A stretch of 64,000 nt of DNA, taken from assembly GCF_946222985.1 (NCBI RefSeq), contig NZ_CAMIFY010000005.1, positions 16,581 through 80,580 on the forward strand, read 5' to 3'. Positions 37,289 to 46,953 of this stretch are shown here, piece by piece. The translations under genes and the position numbers were made by a program. A model generated the notes under the pieces. That model did no database searches and was not told where the DNA came from. It saw nothing but the letters and a program-made list of their open reading frames with translations. Origin of the DNA: an uncultured Corynebacterium sp. (GTDB lineage Bacteria; Actinomycetota; Actinomycetes; Mycobacteriales; Mycobacteriaceae). How positions within the stretch are numbered: position 1 is the first letter of the stretch; the number at the start of each line of letters is the position of its first letter.

Positions 37289-38874
37289 CGCTTCCCGCGC
37301 TGCCTCCGGCCCTGGCCGCTTCGCTTATCGACGCCCTGCCGTCGCGCTTGAAGCGCCGTGCCTCCGCATTGGCGGCCGATTGCGCCACCTGGGCGGTCGA
37401 CGAGGGACGCGTCACCGTCGGCGATCACGTGGTGACGGTGACTTTCGCGGATTCCGGTGGGGGAGACGCAGCCGTCGACGTCACGTGCAGTTGTCTGCTG
37501 TCGCCGAAGTGCGCCCACGTCGGTGCGGTGGCCGTGGCGGCGCCGGTGGACGACAAGCCGGAGGAGGCGCCGGAGCCCGAACCCGCCGAGGCGGACGGCG
37601 AAACGGATTCCTCCGACGACTCGACCAAGAACGGAAAGTCGTCGCCCACGGATCTCGACCGTCGCCGCGAACTCGCCCGGGGCGCGCTCCGACTCGTCGA
37701 CGCGGTGCTCGAGCGGGGCATCGGGGCGCTGAGCATCGCCGACCATGCCGAGGGGCTGGCGCTCCTCCAGGCAGCCCGGGCCGCGTCGCTGCCGCGATTG
37801 GAGAAGGCGCTGACGGGCGTGGTCGGAGCGTCGAGAAGCATGCGGACCCTGTCGCCGCCGGGCCGCGACGATCTGGCGCGGCGCGTCGGTTCACTGGCGG
37901 TGGCGGCCCACGAGTTGGCGGCGTTCCCCGAATCGAGGTCAGCCGTGGGTGAGGCCCGGCGCACGTACTCCGCGCTCGACGGGCGCGGCACGGGGACCTT
38001 CGTTCCGATCGCCGCCGAACCCGTCGTGGCGGGGTCGGGATTCGCCGGCGTGGTGGTGACCTTCTCGGACGGCCGCAGCGACGTCCTCCAATTGGCCCAC
38101 ACGCCTCCCGGAGACGCCTCCGACGTTCCCGCCGCGTGGCACGGGAGGGCGGCGTTGGGCGACCTGCATTGCTCCCATGCGGAACTGGCGCGACATCGAC
38201 TGCTCATCTCCGGTGGCCGCACCAGCGGCGACGGGCGATTGGGGCGCGGGCGGGGAGTGCGCGCGGGCCTCGGCGCCGCCGTCACGCCGGAGGATCTGCG
38301 CGGCATCGACGGTTATCGGGTGCTCACGGGAACCGTGGCGGCGGCGGATCGTTCCCGATTCACTCTCGTGGAGACCGAGCCGGATGGGGCAGTCGACGCC
38401 ACGCCGGACACGGCCCCCGGACCCCGCCACGATCTTTCGTTCTCCGTCGACGCCCGGCGCGCCGGGCTGGTCGGGGTCGTCGAATGGATGCGGGCGCAGG
38501 AGACGCTGACCGCCGTCGCCGGCGCCGACGACGGCGTCGTCGTCCGCATGTGGGGAGATGACGGCGCACAGATCTTTCCGGGGCTGGACCGGCCGCCGTC
38601 GACCGGCGCACCGGACTCGGGCGCGGCGACGACGCCGAACGAACGTGACCTGGTCGCACCCGCGCCCGGAGTCGGGGGACTGTTGGCGGATTGGCTCGAA
38701 ATGGCGGTCACGGGCGGCGCCGCGGCACTGCGCACCCGCGAGCGGCGCGTGGCCGCCGACGCCGTGCGCATCGACGACCTCGCCGCTCCGGTGGCGGCCG
38801 AATTGCTCCGCGGATTGAACGAGAAACCGGACTCGACGGCCGTCGCACGAATTCACGTGTACTTGCGGCGGTGA
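37285..38874 (+). CDS. SWIM zinc-finger protein
   Basis: The 529-residue protein contains an N-terminal SWIM motif, CxCx5CxH, formed by Cys68, Cys70, Cys76 and His78 (VTCSCLLSPKCAH). SWIM fingers bind DNA or proteins. An acidic low-complexity linker (about 90-125) follows, then a large helical and beta region without a known domain. SWIM proteins are regular partners of MoxR/DUF5682/VWA gene clusters. GTG at 37285 overlaps the stop of the upstream gene by four bases. I suppose it supplies target recognition, but nothing in the sequence proves this. Confidence 0.8.
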   Translation: MTLPALPPALAASLIDALPSRLKRRASALAADCATWAVDEGRVTVGDHVVTVTFADSGGGDAAVDVTCSCLLSPKCAHVGAVAVAAPVDDKPEEAPEPEPAEADGETDSSDDSTKNGKSSPTDLDRRRELARGALRLVDAVLERGIGALSIADHAEGLALLQAARAASLPRLEKALTGVVGASRSMRTLSPPGRDDLARRVGSLAVAAHELAAFPESRSAVGEARRTYSALDGRGTGTFVPIAAEPVVAGSGFAGVVVTFSDGRSDVLQLAHTPPGDASDVPAAWHGRAALGDLHCSHAELARHRLLISGGRTSGDGRLGRGRGVRAGLGAAVTPEDLRGIDGYRVLTGTVAAADRSRFTLVETEPDGAVDATPDTAPGPRHDLSFSVDARRAGLVGVVEWMRAQETLTAVAGADDGVVVRMWGDDGAQIFPGLDRPPSTGAPDSGAATTPNERDLVAPAPGVGGLLADWLEMAVTGGAAALRTRERRVAADAVRIDDLAAPVAAELLRGLNEKPDSTAVARIHVYLRR

Positions 38875-38990
38875 AAGGATCCTGCCCGTAGAATCGCCGC
38901 CACCGCCCACGGGCCGCGGCCGAGCCGTCGACCGGGGCGAGACCACGACGCTCGACCACACAGTGACCGACCAAAGGAAATGGGGCGCCG

Positions 38991-39875
38991 ATGTCGGCTT
39001 CGACGGCGGAATGGATCGACGCGGGGGACTACCTGTTCCTGCTCGACGGCGAGGAGATCCTCGCCAAGAACTCGGCGGGAAAACTCCTCAAGACCGTCCC
39101 CGCGAAAGCCCGGAAACTTCCCGAGTACGACCGTCTCGATGCGTTGCGGACGGCACTGGCCCAGCATCGCGTCCTGTGCTCCGACACGGTGCGGGCGTGG
39201 TTCCTGGCCGGGGAGACGATCCCGTCTCGGGTCATCGCCGCGGTGTGGCCGGATGCCGCGTGGCGGTCTATGCTCGCCGACGCCGTCGTCGAACACGAAG
39301 GGACCGTCGGGTTGCTGCGGGCCGCCGACGACGACGGGCTCGGACTGGTCGACCTCGACGGTGAAACGGTGACGGTCCCCGTCGACGATGCGACCGTCGT
39401 GTCGTTGCCCCACCCGGTGCTCATGGACGAGCTCGCCGACTGGCGCGAGTTTTCCGTCGAGCTCGGCATCCGGCAGGGCTTCGATCAGCTCTTCCGGGAC
39501 ACGTACGCCAAGCCCGTCGACGAGGCGGGCCGTCGCGCGGCCATGGAGAAGTACCGCGACGTGAAGTACGGGCGGACCAACGCGCTGGTCGGCCGCAGCC
39601 GTGGCGGCGGCTTCTCGATCGACTTCTCGGAGGGCGTCAACGGCATCTACGTGGAGGTCACCGAGGACGTCGGTGGGCGGCGAATCGAGACGACGGCCAC
39701 CCTGGGCATCGCCGAGGACTACGACGGCACCGCCACGATGTGGGAGCTGTACTTCTCACGCGACGGTCACCTGGTCAAACCCGACGACGTCGGCCCCGTG
39801 ACCTGGTCGGAGGGCGTGCGCATGGCCGAATTCGTCTTCGCCGGCCGCACCATCGAAACGGAGGACGGGAAGTGA
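38991..39875 (+). CDS. DUF4132-like protein
   Basis: The 294-residue protein has a mixed N-terminus (about 1-140) and a C-terminal part with WREFSVELGIRQGFDQLFRDTY, similar to the core of DUF4132 proteins, followed by beta strands (NGIYVEVTEDVGG, TATMWELYFSRDG) and a final VTWSEGVRMAEFVFA. No catalytic motif is evident. AAGGAAATGG lies ahead of the ATG. The 116 bp gap from the SWIM gene is the only break in the operon. The stop overlaps the GTG of the next gene. The family link is by eye and moderate. Confidence 0.6.
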   Translation: MSASTAEWIDAGDYLFLLDGEEILAKNSAGKLLKTVPAKARKLPEYDRLDALRTALAQHRVLCSDTVRAWFLAGETIPSRVIAAVWPDAAWRSMLADAVVEHEGTVGLLRAADDDGLGLVDLDGETVTVPVDDATVVSLPHPVLMDELADWREFSVELGIRQGFDQLFRDTYAKPVDEAGRRAAMEKYRDVKYGRTNALVGRSRGGGFSIDFSEGVNGIYVEVTEDVGGRRIETTATLGIAEDYDGTATMWELYFSRDGHLVKPDDVGPVTWSEGVRMAEFVFAGRTIETEDGK

Positions 39876-42800
39876 GCGTCGGAGCGGTGCGCCCCCTTTC
39901 CGACGGCGCCTCGGGGGATCCGGTGCTCGTCGCGGCGACGTTTTCGGGGATGGGCCGGACCGTCGTCAAGCTCATTCCGGAGGCCCTGGTCGAGGCCGAA
40001 TCCCTCGCGCAGGCCACCGTCGGGTTGGAGGCGGGGGGCTCCACGCCGGTCGGACGGACGGCGCAGCGTGCGGTGGGGTTCCCGGCGTGGCCGATCATCA
40101 ACGACCCCGCCAACGCGCGTCATGCGCTCAACATCGTCGGCGATCTCGAGTGGGCCCGACGCAACGCGACGAATCAGGCGAAGCGGGTCAAGGAGCGTTT
40201 CGACGCCCTCGTCGGTGATCTGACCCGTTCCGCCCCGCATTTCGTGCCCACGCTGCTCGAGGAACTCGCCCGCATCTACGCCGACGTCGGCAACGATGCC
40301 TTCGCCCGCCAGTACTTCGGACGCGCGCGCGAGGTCGAGCGCGCCCACGACATCGCCGTCGATCCCGTGCGCCACGAGGCCGTGTTCCTGGAGTTCGCGA
40401 ACAAGGGAATCGTCGGCGCGAAGGACCTCACCCGCGAGGCCGGCGACGCCATGGACCGCTTCGACGACGCGGACGAGGCGTTCGAGTACGTCCTGCGCCT
40501 GAACTGCTCTCGCATGCGCTCGGGCAAGGAGCCGTACGCCCATTGCGCCCGGGATCTGCGCAAGGTCGGCAAGGCGGCGGGATTGGCGCCGGCGGAGGTC
40601 GACGCCCGGCTTTACGACGAAGCCGTCGGTCTCGCCGCCTTCGACGCCGCCCCCGGAGGATTCTGGAAGGTCACCCGGGCATCCCTGGTGGCGTGGCTGA
40701 AGGACCATCCGGAACGCGCCGACCACTACCTGGACACCATCCCCGATGAACTGAGCATCGAAGGATGGCTGCGGTTCCTCGAGGACATCGGTGCGTGGGA
40801 GAGGCTCATCGCCGACGACGGCGCGTACCTGCGGTGGACGCAGGCGGTGCTCGCGCGCAACGCCATTCACAAGCTCTCGGACTTCAGTCCCCGATTCCTC
40901 GCCGCGATCGAGGCGCAGGGCGCCTCGCTCGCCGGAACGCCCGTCACGGCCGATTTCGCGTGGCTGCCCGTCGAATACGTCGATGCCCTGACCGCCGCCG
41001 GCGTGCGGTGGGTCGAACCACGGTATCCGAACAAGTTGACGCGCAGGTCCTGGGCACAGTGGGCGAAACAGGAGCGGCGGACCCGCGACCTCAGCGCGAT
41101 GATGGAGGACCCGGGAATGCGGGTCCACGTCCATGACAGCCTGCCGTCGTCGTTCATCGGCGAAAACCTGGGCCTCCTCCTCGAATGCGCCGGGGGACGG
41201 CGGCTCGTGGAGATGCGGTTGCTCGACCTGGCCGTGCGGGTCCGCGAAGCCGGGGGCTCGTTGCCGACGCTCGCGCACCTCCTCGACACGCACCTGAGCC
41301 ATCTCACCGATGCCCGTCTCGAAGACGTCAACGCCGACGCCGTGAAGGTCATGCGCGACCTCGACCCCGCGCAGACGCTGGCGAAGGCCATTCGCGCCGG
41401 CGTGTTGGCCGAAATGACGATCCCCACCGCCGAAGACGCGGCGGCCCGGCTGGCCGCCGAGTCGGACAAACCCCGGCCGGTGAAGGTGTTCGATTCGTAT
41501 CCGCAGCTCATCGTCACCTGCGGCGACCGGTTCGAGGTCATCGACGATGGCGAGGTGACGGTGGGGGGACAGCTGCCCGTCGACGCGTACTACCTCGAAT
41601 TCGCCGCGGCGGTCGGCGACGACGTCGTGTTCTTCCACCGCACGGTGAGCAGCTGGACGCCCCACGTGCATTGGCATGGCGCCACGTCGGTGAAGTCGAA
41701 CGGGTACTTCGGCACCCCGTACGCCGCCATGAACCTGCCCGTCGACGGCGGACGCCTGACGGGGGCCGGCATGATCGCCCCCGGCCACACGGACGTTATT
41801 GGGCTCGGAGCGGATTTCGCCTGCACGGCCGACGGCTCGCGCATCTTCGCCAAGGTTCGCGGGAGATTCCTCGAATGGGACTCCGACGCCGGGGAATTGT
41901 CCGGAAATGGCGTCGACCCGGAGAAGCTGCCGGAGATCCTCGGCATCGGGCCGTTGCCGGAGCACGGGGACATCGATGCCGTGCGGGCGTACCCGGCTTT
42001 TCCGGCCACCGCCGAGAGTCCGGGCGGAGTGACCGACGGCCGGCACTTCGCCGTCACCTACTTCGTGGATGACCTGCATGGGGCGACGACTCCGCTGGGG
42101 GACTTCCGCTCCCCTCGGCGTTTCGATTCGGTCATCGTCCGCCCCGGGGGCGGCCACTGGTTCGTCGACGGCGTCCGGCTCCTCGACGCGGGCGACGGCG
42201 GATTGCTCATTCGCCACAGTGGCGTCCTCGACGACCTGCCGGATTCGGCGATCCACTTGCTGCGGCCGCGATCGGAGGAGGCGAGCGCCGCGATGCGTTC
42301 CTTCACCGCCGAGGCCGCCGAAGAACTCCTCGCGGCCATGTCCGCGGAGCCGGGACGCGAGGTGGATGTCGAGGGCGTATTCGATCCCATCGCCACCGAG
42401 TGGAGGCCCGCGCGGCGTCGTGAAGCCCCACCCCGGTCCGTCGACGCCGAAACGGGCACCGACGCGTGGGCGATCGCGGAGCGGCTGCTGGGCACTTCCG
42501 ATCCGATGCTGGTCGGGGCGGTGATCGAGGTCGCCGCCGACGTCGCGGCACTGGATCGCGGATTCCGCGCGCTGGATTCCGCCGACGAGGCGCCGGAGGA
42601 TCGGTTCACCATGTCCGCGGATGCCCACTACCTGCTCGGGGACCTGTCGGGGGCGCGTTACCTTGCCGGGGCCGACGAGGACGTGCCCGCAGCGTTGGCG
42701 GTGCTCGCCGCCGAACTGGCGGAGCCGGGATGTTCCGCGGGACATGGAGGCGCGGGAACGCGCGGATTCGTCCGGCACATCGGCCACGAGCGGACCCTGC

Positions 42801-44347
42801 TCGGGCTGCTGGCCGCCCCGGCATTGGATCGCGGACTCGTCCGCGAGATCACCCACTTGTTGCGCGATCTCGTCGCCGAGGGCGTGCTGTGCTCCGGGTG
42901 GCGGGCACATCGCGAGCAGGCGCCTAAGGTCATCGACGATGGCTCGCCCCACTGGGTGGACGGAGCCCTGTACTCCGAGTTGATCAGGGACAACGAAGGC
43001 CGGTGGTGGCTGGTCGTCGCTCCGGACGATGCCGACGACTCCGACGACCGGATGTCCGCCGAAGAGTTCCTGGCGGGTCTCGACGCGCTCGACGCACGCG
43101 GGGATCAGGGCCCCGACATCTCCGCGCAGGTGGAGGCGGTGGCCGCCGGGACGAACCTCACCGACGACGTCGCCCGATTGCTCGTCACGGGTGCCTCCGC
43201 CACGAGGGCCCACATGTGGGGCGCGGTGCAGGCGCACCGCAAGGAAGTGCACAGGGAAGCGCTGGGCATGAAGGCCGCCGCGTTCAAGCGCGCGCTCGAG
43301 GCCGTGCAGGAGATGCCGTGGCCCGTCATCGCCGCGATGGCGCTGGCTGGATTGCCCGACGGCGACGTCTCCGCTGCGATCGTCGACGGCCCCGACGCCG
43401 ACGCGATGGTCGAGACGTGGCGGCGGGAAACCGGGGACCTGGGTTTCCGGCTGACCGACTCCGAACGCACCGCCGTCGGCCGCACCGTCCGCGTCCACGC
43501 CGACAAGTACATCGACGACATTCTCCACCCGCTTCAACTGGACGATCGGGATCCGTTCAGCGTGAACTTCTACGTGGCGCCTTTGTTGGCGCTCGCGTCG
43601 TCGCGGGGCGCAGGTGACCCGATCCGACCGTTCCTGCGGGAACAGTTCCGGCGGTTGTCGGCCGAAATCGAAGAGTCGATGAAGCAGCCGCGGTTCGTCC
43701 AATCGGTCAAGGGTGAACTCGGCGGCGACTACTCGGCAGTGCAGGACGAGGAGAAGCACCAGATCCACCGCGTGCTCACCGAGGGGATCCTCGATGAGCT
43801 GCTGGCGGATCTGGAAGCCGACGAGTCGGGTGCGGGCTCCGGGAAGTCTCGGGCCGGGACCGATGATGACCCCGACGGTCATCCCATGGATCCGCTCGTC
43901 TCGGCGCCGGAGACGGTGTCGGCCGTCAAGACGAAGCTGGGCCTCGACGAGGACGCCGCGCGGTACTTCCTCCAGGTCCTCGCCCTGGCCGTGCCGTCCG
44001 ACGCGAACATCCGCGAATGGAACGGATGGCGCAAGAAGAACATCGACGCCGCGGCCGCGACGTTGGTGGACGAGGGCCTGCTGGTCGAAGCGAAACGCTC
44101 CGGCGCCGGCCGCACGCGCTTCCTGCCCGGCGGATGGTTGGACCCCGCCCCGCGGGAGAAGGGCATGGAGGTCTGGAAGTCACCGCTGTACCTGTTGTGG
44201 CGGGACGCGAAGATGCGTCCGGTCGTGCCGTCGTGCCCGCCGCTGGTGCCGGTGCCCCGGCTGTTCTCCGACGCATGGCGGCGGTACGCCTCGGGTGACG
44301 TGCCGGGCTACGAGGAATTGACGACGGACCGCCATCGCCGTCGGTAA
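39872..44347 (+). CDS. Very large protein (1,491 aa) of unknown family in MoxR operon
   Basis: I do not recognise this protein. The first ~500 residues look helical with charged repeat-like segments. About 520-850 is beta-rich (YPQLIVTCGDRFEVIDDGEVTVGGQ, followed by several short strands and Gly/Asp turns), compatible with a propeller or sandwich. A helical part follows. Around 1356-1425 the pattern AARYFLQVLALAV, IREWNGWRKKNIDAAAATLV and LLVEAKRSGAGRTRFL suggests a winged helix. The end (VPSCPPLVPVPRLFSDAWRRYASGDVPGYEEL) is distinctive. No membrane segment or complete Walker A was found. GTG in a GTGA overlap couples it to the DUF4132-like gene. It is the last gene of the operon and probably its effector or scaffold. 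Confidence 0.7.
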   Translation: MSVGAVRPLSDGASGDPVLVAATFSGMGRTVVKLIPEALVEAESLAQATVGLEAGGSTPVGRTAQRAVGFPAWPIINDPANARHALNIVGDLEWARRNATNQAKRVKERFDALVGDLTRSAPHFVPTLLEELARIYADVGNDAFARQYFGRAREVERAHDIAVDPVRHEAVFLEFANKGIVGAKDLTREAGDAMDRFDDADEAFEYVLRLNCSRMRSGKEPYAHCARDLRKVGKAAGLAPAEVDARLYDEAVGLAAFDAAPGGFWKVTRASLVAWLKDHPERADHYLDTIPDELSIEGWLRFLEDIGAWERLIADDGAYLRWTQAVLARNAIHKLSDFSPRFLAAIEAQGASLAGTPVTADFAWLPVEYVDALTAAGVRWVEPRYPNKLTRRSWAQWAKQERRTRDLSAMMEDPGMRVHVHDSLPSSFIGENLGLLLECAGGRRLVEMRLLDLAVRVREAGGSLPTLAHLLDTHLSHLTDARLEDVNADAVKVMRDLDPAQTLAKAIRAGVLAEMTIPTAEDAAARLAAESDKPRPVKVFDSYPQLIVTCGDRFEVIDDGEVTVGGQLPVDAYYLEFAAAVGDDVVFFHRTVSSWTPHVHWHGATSVKSNGYFGTPYAAMNLPVDGGRLTGAGMIAPGHTDVIGLGADFACTADGSRIFAKVRGRFLEWDSDAGELSGNGVDPEKLPEILGIGPLPEHGDIDAVRAYPAFPATAESPGGVTDGRHFAVTYFVDDLHGATTPLGDFRSPRRFDSVIVRPGGGHWFVDGVRLLDAGDGGLLIRHSGVLDDLPDSAIHLLRPRSEEASAAMRSFTAEAAEELLAAMSAEPGREVDVEGVFDPIATEWRPARRREAPPRSVDAETGTDAWAIAERLLGTSDPMLVGAVIEVAADVAALDRGFRALDSADEAPEDRFTMSADAHYLLGDLSGARYLAGADEDVPAALAVLAAELAEPGCSAGHGGAGTRGFVRHIGHERTLLGLLAAPALDRGLVREITHLLRDLVAEGVLCSGWRAHREQAPKVIDDGSPHWVDGALYSELIRDNEGRWWLVVAPDDADDSDDRMSAEEFLAGLDALDARGDQGPDISAQVEAVAAGTNLTDDVARLLVTGASATRAHMWGAVQAHRKEVHREALGMKAAAFKRALEAVQEMPWPVIAAMALAGLPDGDVSAAIVDGPDADAMVETWRRETGDLGFRLTDSERTAVGRTVRVHADKYIDDILHPLQLDDRDPFSVNFYVAPLLALASSRGAGDPIRPFLREQFRRLSAEIEESMKQPRFVQSVKGELGGDYSAVQDEEKHQIHRVLTEGILDELLADLEADESGAGSGKSRAGTDDDPDGHPMDPLVSAPETVSAVKTKLGLDEDAARYFLQVLALAVPSDANIREWNGWRKKNIDAAAATLVDEGLLVEAKRSGAGRTRFLPGGWLDPAPREKGMEVWKSPLYLLWRDAKMRPVVPSCPPLVPVPRLFSDAWRRYASGDVPGYEELTTDRHRRR

Positions 44348-44482
44348 CCTCGGGTAAAGGCCGTTTGCTTCACGACGTCCCGGCCGTTGCTCGCCGGGGC
44401 ATCGCACGTGATGCGGCCGCGAAGAACAACAGCATGGCGACTCGGCCCCGACGAGGCATGCGCGACGAAGTGAGGTATCCCG

Positions 44483-44995
44483 ATGACGATGTCCCCCGAA
44501 AAGTTCCGCGTCTACGCCCGACTGCTCGACGCCGCGGGTGAGCGGGTGCTCACCGACGAGGAGGTCGCCGAGCTCAACGCCCTGACCGAGGGCGACATCG
44601 AGGCCTCGGGCCTCGACGCGCACCTGGGCACCAGTTACGTCGCCGTCGGACCACGCCTGATGAGCATGCGCCTGGAGATCGGCCCCCAGCACCTTCAGCC
44701 GTGGGGGCTGGCCAACGGAGGGGTGTACTCGACACTTGGCGAATCCTGCGGATCCATCGCGGGCTTCATCGCCGCGGGCGCGGACCGCCCCGTCGTCGGG
44801 GTGAACAACAACACCGACTTCTACCGCTCGGCGAAGGCCGGAGACGCGATCATCTCCACGGCGTCGCCCGTGCACCTCGGCCGTACCTCTCAGGTGTGGG
44901 AGATCCGCCACACGCGGGAGGCCGACGGAAAGCTGCTCAGCCGCACGAACCTGCGGCTGGCCGTGCTGCCGAAGGATTCCGGCTCGGGGGAGTGA
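44483..44995 (+). CDS. PaaI-type hotdog-fold thioesterase
   Basis: The 170-residue protein has a single hotdog domain of the acyl-CoA thioesterase PaaI/YbgC class (about 45-165). The active-site helix reads LANGGVYSTLGES, corresponding to the HGGxxxxLxE motif with Asn for His, and VGVNNNTDFYRSAKAGDAI is the usual following strand. It probably hydrolyses an acyl-CoA in the cytoplasm; substrate unknown. GTGAGG lies 8 bp before the ATG. It is convergent with the ABC exporter gene, with 22 bp between. Confidence 0.82.
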   Translation: MTMSPEKFRVYARLLDAAGERVLTDEEVAELNALTEGDIEASGLDAHLGTSYVAVGPRLMSMRLEIGPQHLQPWGLANGGVYSTLGESCGSIAGFIAAGADRPVVGVNNNTDFYRSAKAGDAIISTASPVHLGRTSQVWEIRHTREADGKLLSRTNLRLAVLPKDSGSGE

Positions 44996-45017
44996 CCCGG
45001 CGCCCCGCCGCCGGGGC

Positions 45018-46892
45018 TCACGACAGCAACTGATCGCGCGCGAGGTCCCGGTAGAGCTCGGAGCCCGCCATGAGTTCCTGATGCGTGCCGACGGCCCGCA
45101 CCCGGCCCTCGTCGAGGACCACGATGCGGTCCGCGCCGGCCACGGTCGACAAACGGTGGGCGACGATGATCACCGAACGGTGACGCGACGCCGTGTCGAT
45201 CGCGGCCTGGAGTGCCCGCTCGTTGCGGGAATCCAGCGAGGCGGTGGGCTCGTCGAGAAGCAGAATCGGGCGATCCGCCAGCAACGCGCGAGCGATGGCC
45301 AACCTCTGCCGCTCGCCGCCGGACAACCCGATGCCGCGATCGCCGACGGTGGCGTCGAGGCCGTCGTCGTGCGAGTCGATGCGGTCGAGGAGATTGACCG
45401 CCGCCAGGGCGTCGCGGCACTCGTCGTCGGAGGCGTCGGGCAAACCGAGGGTGAGATTGGCGCGAATCGTGCCGGCCAGGGCAGGAGTGGACTGCTCGAC
45501 GTAGGCGATCGAGTCGCGCAGGACGCGGCGATCGAGATCGCGGAGATCGGCGCCGCCGACGCGGACGACGCCGGAATCCGGGTCGTGGAACCTCACGATC
45601 AGCGACAGGATCGTCGACTTGCCCGCACCGGACGGCCCGACCAACGCCGTGGTCGTGCCCGCCTCGGCGGTGAAGGTGACGCCGTCGAGGACCGGGCGCG
45701 ATGAAGCCGGAGAGGCAGTTGGGGAGGGAGCCGGGGACTCAGTCGGGGACGCGGGCGTTTCGGTGTCGGCGGCGGGCGAGGTGGGCGAGTCGGTCGCACC
45801 GTCACCCGACTTCTCCGACTCGTGCGTGAATCGGACGTCGACGAACTCGACGGCCGGGGACGCGCCGCCGACGTCGGGGCGGGCACCGGCAACGGGGGAG
45901 TCGTCGGCGTCTTCGGCCGGCTCGGAGAGCACCTCGTCGATGCGGGCGAGGGCGCCGAGGGCCTCGGCCACCGAGGTGATGGCGCCGAACGCCTGGCCGA
46001 TGGGCATCATCAGCATGAACAGGAACATCAGGAAGGCCACGAGATTGGCCACCGACAAGTCTCCGGCCGCCACCCGGACGCCGCCGAGGCCGAGGACGAC
46101 CAGGAACGCGACCTGAATGGCCAGCCCGCTCATGGGCCAGAGAACGGCCTCCAGGCGCACCGCGCGCAACGACGCCCGCCACGCGCGATCGGCGTCGCCC
46201 CGCAGTGACTCGACCTCGGAATCGGTGGCGCCGGCCGCACGCACCGTGCCGATGGCGGACAGGGCCCGCTCCACCCCGGAGGACATCTCGCCGGTCGACT
46301 GGCGCACGCGCCGCGACAGCTCCTGGATCCGGCCCGACGCCGCCACCACGGTCAGCACCGCTGTCGCCAGCACGGCCAGGGCGACGGCGAAGAGCACCGC
46401 GTCCAGCCAGATCATGGCCACGGCGGAGCCGACGATGACCAGCACCCCGCTGACCGCGTCGACGATGCCGCCGGTCAGCGCCATGCGCACCGAATCCGTG
46501 TCGGCGCCGACGCGGGAGACCAGATCGCCCGTGCGATGGCGTCGGTATGCGGGCGTCGGCAGCCGCAGCAAACGATCGAGCAATTCGTGGCGCAGCGATC
46601 GCACCATCGTCTCGGCCGTGCGCCCCAGGAGATACTGCTGCACCGCGCCGATGACCGACGACACCACCACGACGCCGACGAGCGCGATGATGAACGGCGC
46701 CAGCGCGGAACCGACGCCGACGGCTTCGATCACCCCGTTGACCAGCAACGGCTGAACCAGCGATGCCAGCGCCCCGAGGATGGACAGCACCACCACCGCG
46801 ACCAACGCGGCGCGGCTTTCGCGGACGTGGGACCACACGATGCCGACGCCCCGCCGCAGCGTGAGCCGGGGCGGGGCGGGGGCGTCGGTCAT
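45018..46892 (-). CDS. ABC exporter, fused membrane and ATPase domains
   Basis: The 624-residue half-transporter has six membrane helices (about 20-300) and a nucleotide-binding domain: Walker A GPSGAGKST, the signature LSGGERQ, Walker B ILLLDEPTAS and AHRLS. It would work as a homodimer to export a lipid, peptide or drug. It is odd that a roughly 45-residue stretch rich in Ser, Pro, Thr, Glu and Ala interrupts the first strands of the ATPase domain, between FVDVRFTHES and PVLDGVTF. No partner transporter gene is adjacent. It lies 61 bp downstream of ndh on the same strand and may be cotranscribed with it. Confidence 0.9.
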   Translation of the reverse strand: MTDAPAPPRLTLRRGVGIVWSHVRESRAALVAVVVLSILGALASLVQPLLVNGVIEAVGVGSALAPFIIALVGVVVVSSVIGAVQQYLLGRTAETMVRSLRHELLDRLLRLPTPAYRRHRTGDLVSRVGADTDSVRMALTGGIVDAVSGVLVIVGSAVAMIWLDAVLFAVALAVLATAVLTVVAASGRIQELSRRVRQSTGEMSSGVERALSAIGTVRAAGATDSEVESLRGDADRAWRASLRAVRLEAVLWPMSGLAIQVAFLVVLGLGGVRVAAGDLSVANLVAFLMFLFMLMMPIGQAFGAITSVAEALGALARIDEVLSEPAEDADDSPVAGARPDVGGASPAVEFVDVRFTHESEKSGDGATDSPTSPAADTETPASPTESPAPSPTASPASSRPVLDGVTFTAEAGTTTALVGPSGAGKSTILSLIVRFHDPDSGVVRVGGADLRDLDRRVLRDSIAYVEQSTPALAGTIRANLTLGLPDASDDECRDALAAVNLLDRIDSHDDGLDATVGDRGIGLSGGERQRLAIARALLADRPILLLDEPTASLDSRNERALQAAIDTASRHRSVIIVAHRLSTVAGADRIVVLDEGRVRAVGTHQELMAGSELYRDLARDQLLS

Positions 46893-46953
46893 GATCGTCG
46901 GGGTCGGGCGGGGGCGGAGGGGGCGATGCCTCGCCGCCTGCCGTCCGGTGCTT

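Noticed and set aside
43831..43851. GAGSGKS in the giant protein as a Walker A motif
   Set aside because: It lies in an acidic low-complexity linker, has one residue too few between the glycines, and no Walker B follows.
39767..43882. 1,371-codon open frame on the minus strand opposite the giant protein
   Set aside because: High G+C removes stop codons from the opposite frame. The sequence is Arg/His/Gln/Gly-rich without structure, and the plus frame fits the coupled operon.
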